64,000 nucleotides of DNA, taken from assembly GCA_002716355.1 (NCBI GenBank), contig PBAU01000005.1, positions 87,460-151,459 of the forward strand, written 5' to 3'. The notes beneath the pieces were generated by a model, which was given only the letters and a program-made list of their open reading frames with translations, made no database searches and had not been told where the DNA came from. This stretch comes from a bacterium (GTDB lineage: Bacteria; UBP7; UBA6624). The position numbers were made by a program, and so were the translations under genes. Position 1 is the first letter of the stretch. Every line of letters begins with the position of its first letter. Below, piece after piece: positions 53,428 through 62,390 of the stretch.

Positions 53428-54013
53428 TTTCTTCTCCCATGATCAAATTAATATTTTCCAACAAGCTCTCCTCAGTTAATAGGCCGATAATTTTTGCTCT
53501 AACTATACCTTTTGAATCAATAAAGAAAGTCTCAGGAGCCCCGGTAACACCCCAATCAACCAATGATTTTCCATTCATATCAATCCAATTTGGATACTTT
53601 AAACCAAAAACATCTATCATCTCTTGAGCATCTTCCACAGTGTCGTCAAAAGCAATCCCGATCAAAACAGGGCACTGGCCAGGAGATTGGCTTTCACACT
53701 GAGCCCACAAGGTGCTCCACTTCTTCAATAACGGGAATTCCTCCCTGCATGGAGGGCACCAACTACCCCACCAATTAACTATAGTTACAGGTGGCCAATC
53801 TTCATCTTCATAATCTAAAAAATATTCATCATATACCTCTTCAAGATTGACTAAAGCTTGTTGGGTTGGGGCCTTTTTGCCCTGTAAAGAAAAATCTGAG
53901 ACAACTTCATCTGAAGAATTTTGCTCAAGAATCGACAAACCTTTCGCCAACACAAAAACAAAACAGTAAATAAAAAAAAGGACCTTGATGAATCTTGAAT
54001 ACTGAACCTTCAT
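53423..54013 (-). CDS. ccmG: Thiol:disulfide interchange protein CcmG/DsbE
   Basis: Periplasmic thioredoxin-like reductant for cytochrome c cysteines. 196 residues with a hydrophobic N-terminal anchor (KVLFFIYCFVFVLAKG), the redox motif NWWGSWCPPCREEFPLL and the cis-Pro region TGAPETFFIDSKGIVRAK. ATG overlaps ccmF by 4 nt. Confidence 0.94.
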   Translation of the reverse strand: MKVQYSRFIKVLFFIYCFVFVLAKGLSILEQNSSDEVVSDFSLQGKKAPTQQALVNLEEVYDEYFLDYEDEDWPPVTIVNWWGSWCPPCREEFPLLKKWSTLWAQCESQSPGQCPVLIGIAFDDTVEDAQEMIDVFGLKYPNWIDMNGKSLVDWGVTGAPETFFIDSKGIVRAKIIGLLTEESLLENINLIMGEEN

Positions 54014-55938
54014 CGTCTCTCACTTCCAATAATAACTAAAAAACCCAAAATAGAAATAATTCCACCAATCCAAATAAATTTTAAAAATGGCTGAATCGTT
54101 ACTCTGTATCTAACTTTGGAATCATTGATAATTTCAGACATAGATAAAGTAATGTCTCTCTTCCAGTTTGATTTAAGGCCCATCTCAGTGGTTGGTGACC
54201 AATTGGGACCATAATCTCTTTTCTCCGGATAGAGGATCTTTGTACCACCATCTGAAGAAACATGGACCGATGCACCAAAAGAAGAATAATTTTCACTATT
54301 GGTGATTTGTAAACCATTTGCATCCTGAGTCAATTCAACATCGTAATCATCTAAAACAAATGATTTTTCATTTTCTAGAATTGCATCAGTTTGAAATTTG
54401 TGCTCGACACTTGCAGTAGCCCCTATAGCCAAAAATAAAACTCCAAGATGGACAATCAGTCCTCCATGATAACTACTCATAAAACGACCTTTTTTGGAGT
54501 CTAAAAATTCTTTACAGGTTGGCAAAAGAGTGAACCCAAGCAAAAAAGTAGTTAAAAAATGTTCCCACGAACTGTCAAGCCAAGGCAAGCCTATGGAGGA
54601 TCTAATGTAGCTGAAAAACAAGAAAGACAGCAACCCTCCTATAGTTCCTATTTTTAAATAATTTTTAAATTTCTTGCCTGTTTTTCTTTTCCATGAAAGC
54701 CATGGGGCGATTGAAAGCAAGATTAAGGCTGGCATTGATATCGGTGGTATTGTTTTTTCAAAATATGGAGCTCCAACACTAACCTTTTCACCTGTTGATA
54801 TTTCTGAAAATATTGGCCATGTGGTTCCAAAAAAAACAGCAACAAACATCCCTAGAAACAATAAATTATTGAAAAGTATGGCATTTTCCTTTGAAGCAGA
54901 TTCTTTTAAATCACTATTGTCTTTGAGTGAATCCCAATTAAAACCCAAAAAACCAAAAGCAAAAAGTAAATAAACTGTTATGTACCCTAAAAACCAATAA
55001 CCAAGATCGCTTTCTGAAAAAGCATGGACACTTGTAATGATTCCGCTTCGCGTAATAAATGTCCCGACAAGCGTCATTCCGTAAGCAGCAAGAACAAGAA
55101 ATAAATTCCATCTATTGAATAATTTTCTTGCCTTGAAGGCTAAAGCACTGTGAGCAAAAGCCGTTAAAAGCAGCCATGGCATAAGGCTAGCATTTTCCAC
55201 AGGATCCCAAAACCACCAACCACCCCAGCCCAATTCATGATAAGCCCACCATGATCCAACCAAAATTCCTGTTGTTAAAAAAAACCACGCATAGTTTGTC
55301 CAATAACGAGACAGCTGGATCCATTCCTCATTTTTATTTAACAAATGTGTAATTGCATGAGAAGCTGGTATTGTTATGCCAGTGAAACCAAGATAAAGCA
55401 AAGGGGGGTGGATCGCCATCCCTGGATCTTGTAACAATGGATTCATTCCAATGCCATCTAAAGGAATGGTGAAGCGATCATCAAAAGAAGCCAAAGGATT
55501 GGCAAACTTTAACATCAGGCCAGAAAAAAAGCAAAGTGTTGCTGAGGGTAGCAGTAAAAATGATGTCAAAATTGAACCGCGAAGCTTGTCTTTATATATT
55601 GCCAAAAAAGTAAACAAGCAAATTAAAAATGCCCACAACAATAAACCTCCCTCAAGGCTCCCCCACCATGCTGAAAAAAGATACATGGTTGGTTGTGATT
55701 TTGATGACACGGTAGCTACATAACGAATAGAAAAATCATGTGAAAAAAGAGCATATTGCAACCCAAAAACAGTCAACAATGAACCTATACATGATGTCAA
55801 AAACGATCTTTTTGCCACAAGGGACCATTGAGATTTTGACTTAAGATCGAGAACTGAAAACACTAAAGCAAATAATGCCCCTGCACAAAGAGCCCATAGA
55901 CCAAATCTTCCTAAAAAAACTGGCCAACTAGCAATCAT
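54010..55938 (-). CDS. ccmF: Heme lyase subunit CcmF
   Basis: Multi-pass membrane core of the heme-to-apocytochrome lyase. 642 residues with about fifteen TM helices. GWGGWWFWDPVENASLMPW is the heme-handling tryptophan-rich WWD signature; conserved His residues occur in MAIHPPLLYLG and in TRSGIITSVHAFSES. ATGA coupling with ccmE on one side and ccmG on the other. Confidence 0.95.
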   Translation of the reverse strand: MIASWPVFLGRFGLWALCAGALFALVFSVLDLKSKSQWSLVAKRSFLTSCIGSLLTVFGLQYALFSHDFSIRYVATVSSKSQPTMYLFSAWWGSLEGGLLLWAFLICLFTFLAIYKDKLRGSILTSFLLLPSATLCFFSGLMLKFANPLASFDDRFTIPLDGIGMNPLLQDPGMAIHPPLLYLGFTGITIPASHAITHLLNKNEEWIQLSRYWTNYAWFFLTTGILVGSWWAYHELGWGGWWFWDPVENASLMPWLLLTAFAHSALAFKARKLFNRWNLFLVLAAYGMTLVGTFITRSGIITSVHAFSESDLGYWFLGYITVYLLFAFGFLGFNWDSLKDNSDLKESASKENAILFNNLLFLGMFVAVFFGTTWPIFSEISTGEKVSVGAPYFEKTIPPISMPALILLSIAPWLSWKRKTGKKFKNYLKIGTIGGLLSFLFFSYIRSSIGLPWLDSSWEHFLTTFLLGFTLLPTCKEFLDSKKGRFMSSYHGGLIVHLGVLFLAIGATASVEHKFQTDAILENEKSFVLDDYDVELTQDANGLQITNSENYSSFGASVHVSSDGGTKILYPEKRDYGPNWSPTTEMGLKSNWKRDITLSMSEIINDSKVRYRVTIQPFLKFIWIGGIISILGFLVIIGSERR

Positions 55939-56411
55939 TCAAGTGTCCCGGAAGGTATGCCTGAGCCAAACCTTTTCTTCATTTCCGTTTTATCAAGATG
56001 CTCTTTGGAGTATTCTTCTCCGTGTTTAACAAAAATATCATCAGCATAAAAAATCCACTCATCAGCAGAAAAATATCCGTTATCAACCTCGCTTGGGAAT
56101 ATTCCTTCAGCAACTGCTCCTTGGCCTTCAGCAAACATGTCAGGCAGAATTCCCTCATACCGAACCCTAACAACACCTCTCTCATCATCAGTTAAAACAA
56201 AAAAAACAACTTCATCTTCAATAGATATAGAGTCTGGCTGAACAAAACCTCCAATCCTGATTCTTGCATCCTGTTCCATTTCATCACTGGTGATAGATTG
56301 CTCCACCTCTGTAGGAAAATAAAAAAACAAAGATGCATCTTGGATTCCAGAAAAAACTAACCATAAAACAGCCAAAAAAGCCATTATTAACGAAATCATC
56401 GTTCTGTTCAT
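55935..56411 (-). CDS. ccmE: Heme chaperone CcmE
   Basis: Periplasmic chaperone carrying covalently bound heme between CcmC and CcmF. About 158 residues with an N-terminal TM (MISLIMAFLAVLWLVFSG) and OB-fold strands. The heme-binding His130 lies in VKHGEEY with Tyr134 four residues later, the same numbers as in E. coli. The start at ATG 56411, overlapping the ccmD stop, was preferred to an upstream in-frame start. Confidence 0.93.
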   Translation of the reverse strand: MNRTMISLIMAFLAVLWLVFSGIQDASLFFYFPTEVEQSITSDEMEQDARIRIGGFVQPDSISIEDEVVFFVLTDDERGVVRVRYEGILPDMFAEGQGAVAEGIFPSEVDNGYFSADEWIFYADDIFVKHGEEYSKEHLDKTEMKKRFGSGIPSGTLE

Positions 56412-56506
56412 GGTAGCGGGTTTTTCCCTTGCCTTTTCCAGAAAAGATAACATATCACAACAACAATTGCGTAACTGAAATAAATAGTTGGCAAGTAGTT
56501 ATTCAT
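56408..56506 (-). CDS. ccmD: Heme exporter protein CcmD (32 aa)
   Basis: Tiny single-TM protein that helps release holo-CcmE. The hydrophobic stretch is IYFSYAIVVVICYLFW (residues 8-23), followed by basic KRQGKNP, the shape and position (between CcmC and CcmE) of CcmD. The ATG overlaps the ccmC stop by 8 nt and its stop overlaps ccmE by 4 nt. Confidence 0.85.
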   Translation of the reverse strand: MNNYLPTIYFSYAIVVVICYLFWKRQGKNPLP

Positions 56507-57137
56507 TTTCAACCTTCAATAATCTACTTTTAATGCAGCAAAAAGACCAGTAAATTACAATCCCAAAGCAAGCAAGCAATATCATAAACATGTCACCATC
56601 AATTTTTGGAGGGCCCTCCTGTCTAAATATTGTAGAACCCTGATGTAATGTTCTCCAATAATTAACCGAGAGATGCACTAAAGGAACGTTTAACGCAGCA
56701 ATGATGGAGATGATACTTCCTACCCTTTGGCCTTCAGGATTGTCTCCATAAACATCCCTAACAATTAAATATGCACAAAGTATTAAAAACAATATCAACA
56801 TAGTGGTTAACCTAGCATCCCAAACCCACCATGTTCCCCAAGTCATTTTCCCCCATATGCTTCCTGTCATTAATGTCAAAAAGGCTGAAATGGTCCCGAC
56901 CTCAATTAATGATCTGGAAATCCTTTCCCATTCTGATTCCCTTTTCCACAAATAAAGACAAGAGGTTAAAGCTGCAAAAACAGTAGTTAAAAACGAATTC
57001 CATGCGAAGGGAACGTGTAGATAAAGCATAAAAACCCTTTTCCCCATCCCTTGGGCTAAGTCGGGCGGAGACCAATAAAAAATGGCAAGGTTGACAACAA
57101 TCATCAAAATCAACCATAAAGGGAAATTTTTTCTCAT
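56499..57137 (-). CDS. ccmC: Heme transfer protein CcmC
   Basis: Six-TM membrane protein loading heme onto CcmE. About 212 residues. MTGSIWGKMTWGTWWVWDARLT is the WWD signature; the heme-ligand His residues are in LYLHVPFAW and VHLSVNYWRTLHQG. The start at ATG 57137 is set by its ATGA overlap with ccmB. Confidence 0.95.
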   Translation of the reverse strand: MRKNFPLWLILMIVVNLAIFYWSPPDLAQGMGKRVFMLYLHVPFAWNSFLTTVFAALTSCLYLWKRESEWERISRSLIEVGTISAFLTLMTGSIWGKMTWGTWWVWDARLTTMLILFLILCAYLIVRDVYGDNPEGQRVGSIISIIAALNVPLVHLSVNYWRTLHQGSTIFRQEGPPKIDGDMFMILLACFGIVIYWSFCCIKSRLLKVENE

Positions 57138-57808
57138 GAATCTAAAGCTTTCTCTCCTAAGCCAAACACAAGCAAAAATTGTACAAAAGAATAAACAAAT
57201 AATATGTAAAACCAATTACCAACAAGCAACCCATCTGCAATTATGTCTTTTGTAATATTTATAGATGACATAAGTATTGGAACAGCTAATGGGTATAAAA
57301 ATAAGGGAAGCAGTATGTTTCTAAAATTCAAACCTAAAGATAAAGCTCCAAAAATACCACCTAAAAAACCAAAAGCAATTGAACTAAAGATAATCACAAT
57401 TAACAAAAAAACAACCTGCTCTATGGTCAAGCTGTAATCAAAAAAGAAAAAAGTCATTAAAAGAGTTGCAATCGTGATAAAGAAGCATAAAAAAGCCCCC
57501 CATAAACTTTTACCTAAAACTATTCCCCCGCGATCCAATGATGATGATTTTAAAAAATCAAGCAATGATTCATTCTCTTCATCATCCCAGATTTTTAAAA
57601 TTCCAATACTGCTTGAAAGTATAGAGGTAACCCAAATTAATCCTGGTAAAAAATTCACTAAATCTTTTGGGGATGGCTCGTAGGCAACCTCAAAAACAAC
57701 AATAAACATTATGGAAAGCAAAAAAAGACCCAAAAATCTACCAAATTTCTTACGTAAAGAAAATAAACTTTCAGAAAAAATGATCAAGGTTGTTTTCAGG
57801 AGGTTCAT
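57134..57808 (-). CDS. ccmB: Heme exporter permease CcmB
   Basis: Membrane half of the CcmAB ABC module. 224 residues with six TM helices and an N-terminal cytoplasmic segment. LPGLIWVTSILSSSIGILKIW, GGIVLGKSLWGAF and LLPLFLYPLAVPILMSS are the recognisable conserved stretches. Overlaps both ccmA and ccmC by 4 nt. Confidence 0.92.
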   Translation of the reverse strand: MNLLKTTLIIFSESLFSLRKKFGRFLGLFLLSIMFIVVFEVAYEPSPKDLVNFLPGLIWVTSILSSSIGILKIWDDEENESLLDFLKSSSLDRGGIVLGKSLWGAFLCFFITIATLLMTFFFFDYSLTIEQVVFLLIVIIFSSIAFGFLGGIFGALSLGLNFRNILLPLFLYPLAVPILMSSINITKDIIADGLLVGNWFYILFVYSFVQFLLVFGLGEKALDS

Positions 57809-58446
57809 TTTTTTCTCTCCAATTTAGATGCTGAAACAAATTCGTATATGGATTCAAAATAATCTATCTCTTCAAAGAGATTTGAAACCAACAAAATCGT
57901 TTTGTTACCTTCTTTCAATTCTTTCAAATACTTATTTAAGATTTTTTTTCCGTAATCATCCAAACCCTTAAAAGGCTCGTCAAGAAGATAGATTTGAGCT
58001 TCTTGAAGCATTGAGATACTGATAGAGAGACGTTTTTTCATACCTGTAGAATAATTTTTTACAGCTACATTTCTAGCCTCCCAGAGATCAACTTTTTTTA
58101 AAGAATCATCTAAATCATTCTTAGTGCCAAAATTTAAAAACTTATTAAAAAAAGTCAGATTTTCGTATGCTGATAAATGCTTGTAAAAAGCATCCCCAGG
58201 ACTCATATATGCTATTGAAGATCTGGTTTTATTATCATGGACAGAATTGCCCAATATTTCAATACTGCCATCATTTGGCCTCAAGACACCAGCAAACAAC
58301 CTTAAAAGAGTTGTTTTTCCTATCCCATTTCTTCCTGTTAATAATGCGTTTTCTGATTTTTTTAAAGAAAAATTTAAATTCTTAATAATGTATTGATTGT
58401 CAAATTTTTTAGAAATTAAATCAGCGTAAATTGCACAATTATTCAT
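57805..58446 (-). CDS. ccmA: Cytochrome c biogenesis ATP-binding protein CcmA
   Basis: ATPase of the CcmABCD heme-release complex. 213 residues: Walker A GRNGIGKTTLL, signature NYSTGMKKRLSIS, Walker B IYLLDEPFKGLD. The ATG overlaps the stop of the TPR gene by 8 nt (ATGAATAA). Confidence 0.92.
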   Translation of the reverse strand: MNNCAIYADLISKKFDNQYIIKNLNFSLKKSENALLTGRNGIGKTTLLRLFAGVLRPNDGSIEILGNSVHDNKTRSSIAYMSPGDAFYKHLSAYENLTFFNKFLNFGTKNDLDDSLKKVDLWEARNVAVKNYSTGMKKRLSISISMLQEAQIYLLDEPFKGLDDYGKKILNKYLKELKEGNKTILLVSNLFEEIDYFESIYEFVSASKLERKK

Positions 58447-59098
58447 CTTTAAAATACTGCCTTAAAAAACTTCTGGCTTCATCTCCTACAGCACCATCAG
58501 GATCTAGTTCAGAGCATTTTGAAAATGCATCAAATGCTATATCTTTTTCACCGGTATTAGTCATAACAAAACCATAAGTTAACCAACCATTCGGATAATT
58601 CGGATGATCAGCTATAAGCTTTTCTAAAGTATTAATTGAAGCAAGTATAAAGCTTTCTGAATCAGCGGTTGCCCCAATTGGGGTGGAAACACCTGCCATA
58701 AATTGAGCAAAAGCCATATCATTTCTTGTATTTGGTACATCGTTAACATTTAATGCTTTCTGATACCAGGGAATTGAACGATCATAAAACTGAACTTCAT
58801 AATACATATCAGCAACCTTTAAAGCCGCCATCCAATTAGTGTTATCCTTCTCCCAGATTGACTTCCATGAATCTAGCTCTTCCCTGTATGCATTCATCTG
58901 CTGAGCGGTTTGCTCATCCATAACTGGCATATCTGTACTATTGTTTTCATTAACTGGAGGATGCCCTTGCGGTAATGCAGAATCCAATACAGCTACATTT
59001 TCTTTCGGTGAAATAAGATAACCTAAAACCAAACCTAAAGTCATTCCAAAAAATATAGATTTTGGATCAAATGATAAAACTATCTTTTTTTTCTTCAC
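58439..59098 (-). CDS. TPR protein, CcmI/NrfG-like assembly factor
   Basis: First gene of the ccm operon. 219 residues: an N-terminal TM (SIFFGMTLGLVLGYLIS), a linker, and TPR-like helices from about residue 85 (NWMAALKVADMYYEVQFYDRSIPWYQKAL, GWLTYGFVMTNTGEKDIAFDAFSKC). CcmI/CcmH C-terminal domains use such repeats to hold apocytochrome, so that role is inferred. GTG start with GGAGGG upstream. Confidence 0.82.
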   Translation of the reverse strand: MKKKKIVLSFDPKSIFFGMTLGLVLGYLISPKENVAVLDSALPQGHPPVNENNSTDMPVMDEQTAQQMNAYREELDSWKSIWEKDNTNWMAALKVADMYYEVQFYDRSIPWYQKALNVNDVPNTRNDMAFAQFMAGVSTPIGATADSESFILASINTLEKLIADHPNYPNGWLTYGFVMTNTGEKDIAFDAFSKCSELDPDGAVGDEARSFLRQYFKDE

Positions 59099-59172
59099 AA
59101 TTTACAAACCCTCCAACACAATATCCTAATTTCACTTGATAAGATAATGTAAATATCTATTGGAGGAAATTT

Positions 59173-59805
59173 ATGAACATAAAAAAAGAATGGATTTCAG
59201 AATATATAGGAGTTTTCGCTTTAACATTCATTGGAACTGCAGCAATGGCTGGAGGTGGAAATCTTTTCACTGTTGCATTTGCACATGGATTGACAATTGC
59301 AGTAATGGTTTCGGCTCTTGCAAAAACAAGTGGGGCTCACTTCAACCCAGCTGTAACTATTGCCTTATGGTCAATTGATAAATTTGAATCAAAAAACATG
59401 TTGGGTTACATCGTTTCACAAGTTCTTGGAGGTGCTGTTGGTGCCTTGTTTGCTTTGTGGATATGGGGTTCAGGCCAAGGAATTCCGGCTTTCAATGGTG
59501 TTTCCAACCTTCAGGGGATGCTTATAGAAGTAACTTTGACTTTCTTCTTGGTTTTCGTCATTACATCGACAGTGATAAACAAAATGCCAGCAAAGAATGC
59601 TGCCCTTTATATAGGCTTAACAGTCTGTATAGGAATCCTTGCTGGAGGCCCATTTACAGGAGCTGCAATGAATCCAGCAAGACATTTAGGTTCTTACCTT
59701 GTTTCTGGAGGCAGTGACATTCAGGTTATTTTGATTTACTGGGTTGCACCATTAATCGGTGGGATAAAAGCAGCAAAAATCTGGAAGGGTTGGCTTTCCA
59801 ACTAG
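59173..59805 (+). CDS. Aquaporin (MIP family)
   Basis: Six-TM channel of 210 residues for water or small solutes. Both NPA boxes are intact: SGAHFNPAVTIAL and GAAMNPARHLG, the second followed by the selectivity-filter Arg. TTGGAGG precedes the ATG. It shares a CTAG stop overlap with degP. Water versus glycerol or other selectivity is not resolved here. Confidence 0.93.
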   Translation: MNIKKEWISEYIGVFALTFIGTAAMAGGGNLFTVAFAHGLTIAVMVSALAKTSGAHFNPAVTIALWSIDKFESKNMLGYIVSQVLGGAVGALFALWIWGSGQGIPAFNGVSNLQGMLIEVTLTFFLVFVITSTVINKMPAKNAALYIGLTVCIGILAGGPFTGAAMNPARHLGSYLVSGGSDIQVILIYWVAPLIGGIKAAKIWKGWLSN

Positions 59806-61286
59806 GGTATCCGAATTGAAATAGGGGTTGAATAACCATCAGGTCCAATTATGTTGAAATACACAATAGTGCCCGCTTCGAATTGATTCAATGTCTCTAT
59901 TGCCATATTCAGATTCTCAATTTCATACTCACCAATATGGGTGATAATGTAACCTACAAAATTAACTAAGCCTCTTTTTTGAGCAGAAGAACCCCTTATT
60001 ATGGAATTAATAATGATTCCTTTTTTCGGAGGGTTTGGCCATCCTGCTGCAGTTAGGTCCTCTGCAACAAAGTCACCTGCTTCGATACCAATGACTAAAA
60101 GTATGTCTTGCTCCTGTTTCGAATCAGCCACAATTATTTCTTGTTTTGGTTTTGGTGCAGTTCCTAAAGTCACACTAAACTCTGAAAGTTCCCCGTCCCT
60201 GTAAACCTGCAATACAACAACATCACCAGGCTCATAAGAAGATATGATTTTTTGTAATGATGATGGGTTTCTCACCTTTCTATCATCAATAGCCCAAATT
60301 ACATCCAATTGCTTTAAGCCGGCTTCCTCGGATGGGCTCCAGCCTTCATCTGATGGTACAAAACCTGAAATCAACACTCCAAAATCTTCTGGCAGATTTA
60401 AAGCTTCTCGATCCAGGTCCTGAATTGGTGCAACCATCACACCCATAACAGCTCGACGAACTTCCCCAAACTCAATTAGATCGTCCATTACTCTTTTTGC
60501 TAATTTAATAGGAATAGCAAAACCATAACCAGCAAAATTACCGGTGTCACTAACAAGAGCACTATTGATTCCGATAACCTCTCCATACAGGTTAACCAAA
60601 GGTCCTCCAGAATTTCCTGGATTGATAGCAGCATCAGTTTGAATAAAATCCTCAATGGCCCATGTTGAAGAATTTCTTAAAATTCCTAAATTCCTACTCA
60701 TGGCACTAATTATTCCAGAGGTAACAGTGAATCTCAATTGCAAAGGATTGCCAAAAGCCAAAACCCACTGTCCCACTTTTGGTTCATTTTTTAAATCCAT
60801 TTTCAAATGAGGCAAGTCGAAATCTGCATCTATCTTGATTAATGCAACATCTGTCGAAGGGTCTCCACCAATCAACTTAGCTGGATACACGTCTCCATTA
60901 AACATAGTTACATTGATTTCATCTGCAGTCCCTACAACATGATCATTGGTGAGTATGAACCCATCATCACTAACAATGAACCCACTGCCAGAACCCTCTC
61001 TCCAAAATTGCTGTGATTGATTTTGCTCCGGCATTGGGAAAGGCAAATCAAAAGGCCATCCACCAAAAGGGTTCTGAGAGCCTTGCTGAACCTCAACCTC
61101 CTCCCCTACTTGTATATAAACAATCGAGGGATTAACCTTTTCGGAAATACCTATAAAAGCATCATTTAAGCCTATTAATACATCTATAGATTTATTTGTC
61201 CCTTTTCCCGGTGCAGTTTCGTATGAGTGCAACAAAAAACTAAAGAAACAAAATAAAATCAGGATTGAAAAAACTTTTCTAAACAT
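59802..61286 (-). CDS. degP: Periplasmic serine protease DegP/DegQ (HtrA)
   Basis: Quality-control protease/chaperone of the envelope. 494 residues with a signal peptide (FRKVFSILILFCFFSFLL). The triad is His116 (TNDHVVG), Asp146 (STDVALIK) and Ser226 (NPGNSGGPL). Two PDZ domains follow (about 260-370 and 390-490). ATG preceded by GGAGGTTTTAA. Confidence 0.95.
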   Translation of the reverse strand: MFRKVFSILILFCFFSFLLHSYETAPGKGTNKSIDVLIGLNDAFIGISEKVNPSIVYIQVGEEVEVQQGSQNPFGGWPFDLPFPMPEQNQSQQFWREGSGSGFIVSDDGFILTNDHVVGTADEINVTMFNGDVYPAKLIGGDPSTDVALIKIDADFDLPHLKMDLKNEPKVGQWVLAFGNPLQLRFTVTSGIISAMSRNLGILRNSSTWAIEDFIQTDAAINPGNSGGPLVNLYGEVIGINSALVSDTGNFAGYGFAIPIKLAKRVMDDLIEFGEVRRAVMGVMVAPIQDLDREALNLPEDFGVLISGFVPSDEGWSPSEEAGLKQLDVIWAIDDRKVRNPSSLQKIISSYEPGDVVVLQVYRDGELSEFSVTLGTAPKPKQEIIVADSKQEQDILLVIGIEAGDFVAEDLTAAGWPNPPKKGIIINSIIRGSSAQKRGLVNFVGYIITHIGEYEIENLNMAIETLNQFEAGTIVYFNIIGPDGYSTPISIRIP

Positions 61287-61346
61287 TTAAAACCTCCGAC
61301 AGCTAGTTTAATTTTAAAATACAAAACAAAACTGTTTGATGCTTTG

Positions 61347-62390
61347 ATGAAAATTAATAAAAAAAAACTACTTTTAGCATTTTCCATACTGCTTATAGCT
61401 AGCCTTATTGCAAACCTTTCCATTGGCGCTGTGAAAATTGAAATCAATGAGATTATGTCAATTTTGGCAAAAAACATTGGGGTTGCAAAAGACCCATTAA
61501 CAATTACACCTAATGAAGTTGTGTTAAATTCAATTAGGCTTCCGAGAATTTTAATGGGGTTAATTGTTGGTGGGAGCCTTGCGGTATGCGGCTGTTGCCT
61601 ACAAGCTTTATTCAGGAATCCTTTAGCTGACCCTGGACTTATAGGTGTTTCGGCAGGTGCATCTCTTGGTGCTGTGATTGGAATATATTTCAATACATTT
61701 TTAATGAAGATCAGTTCGCTCCAAGCATCCTTAACAATATCTTTTTTGGCATTCATTTTTGGGATGGTCATCTCTTTACTTATTTTCAAAATATCAACTA
61801 AAGACGGAAAACCCTCGGTAGCCAAAATGCTGTTATGTGGAATAGCAGCAAATTCACTTGTTGGAGCAATAATTGCCTTTTTCACCTATATGTCTTCAGA
61901 TGCAAAATTACGCTCAATTGCAATGTGGGGAATGGGTAATCTAGGAGAGTCAACATGGGAAAAAATTATTATCTGCTCTGTAATTTGCATTGCTTGCTGT
62001 ATCATGCTTTCCAAGCAAGCAAAACTATTGAATATTTTTTTACTAGGAGAGTCTGAAGCTTTTAACCTGGGCATAAAGATCGAAAACCTGAAGAAGAAAA
62101 TAATTATCCTCACATCATTATGTGTAGCCGTATGCGTTTCTTTCGTTGGCCCGATAGGTTTTATAGGCTTGGTCGTGCCGCATGCTGTCAGGATATTAAT
62201 TGGACCAAATTTAAAATCATTGATTCCTTTTTGCTTCATCCTGGGTTCAATATTGTTGACTTCAGCTGATCTGGTTTCGAGAACAATATCAATACCATCT
62301 GAAATTCCAATTGGAATAATCACGTCAATAATTGGAGCTCCTGTTTTTGTTTATTTGCTTATACGGGAACAAGACAAGGTTTTCCAATGA
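61347..62390 (+). CDS. FecCD-type ABC transporter permease (HmuU-like)
   Basis: Inner-membrane permease of about 347 residues with roughly ten TM helices. PLADPGLIGVSAGASLGAVIG and GPIGFIGLVVPHAVRILIGP are the FecCD signatures; the latter, with the ATPase next to it, favours hemin uptake. Vitamin B12 or siderophore remain possible. The ATG is inside TTGATG, and the gene ends in a 4-nt overlap with the ATPase. No binding protein or receptor is beside it. Confidence 0.9.
   Translation: MKINKKKLLLAFSILLIASLIANLSIGAVKIEINEIMSILAKNIGVAKDPLTITPNEVVLNSIRLPRILMGLIVGGSLAVCGCCLQALFRNPLADPGLIGVSAGASLGAVIGIYFNTFLMKISSLQASLTISFLAFIFGMVISLLIFKISTKDGKPSVAKMLLCGIAANSLVGAIIAFFTYMSSDAKLRSIAMWGMGNLGESTWEKIIICSVICIACCIMLSKQAKLLNIFLLGESEAFNLGIKIENLKKKIIILTSLCVAVCVSFVGPIGFIGLVVPHAVRILIGPNLKSLIPFCFILGSILLTSADLVSRTISIPSEIPIGIITSIIGAPVFVYLLIREQDKVFQ

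Noticed and set aside
61259-61885. 208-codon open frame on the minus strand under the permease gene
   Set aside because: Antisense to a clear FecCD permease, with no ribosome site or family motif.
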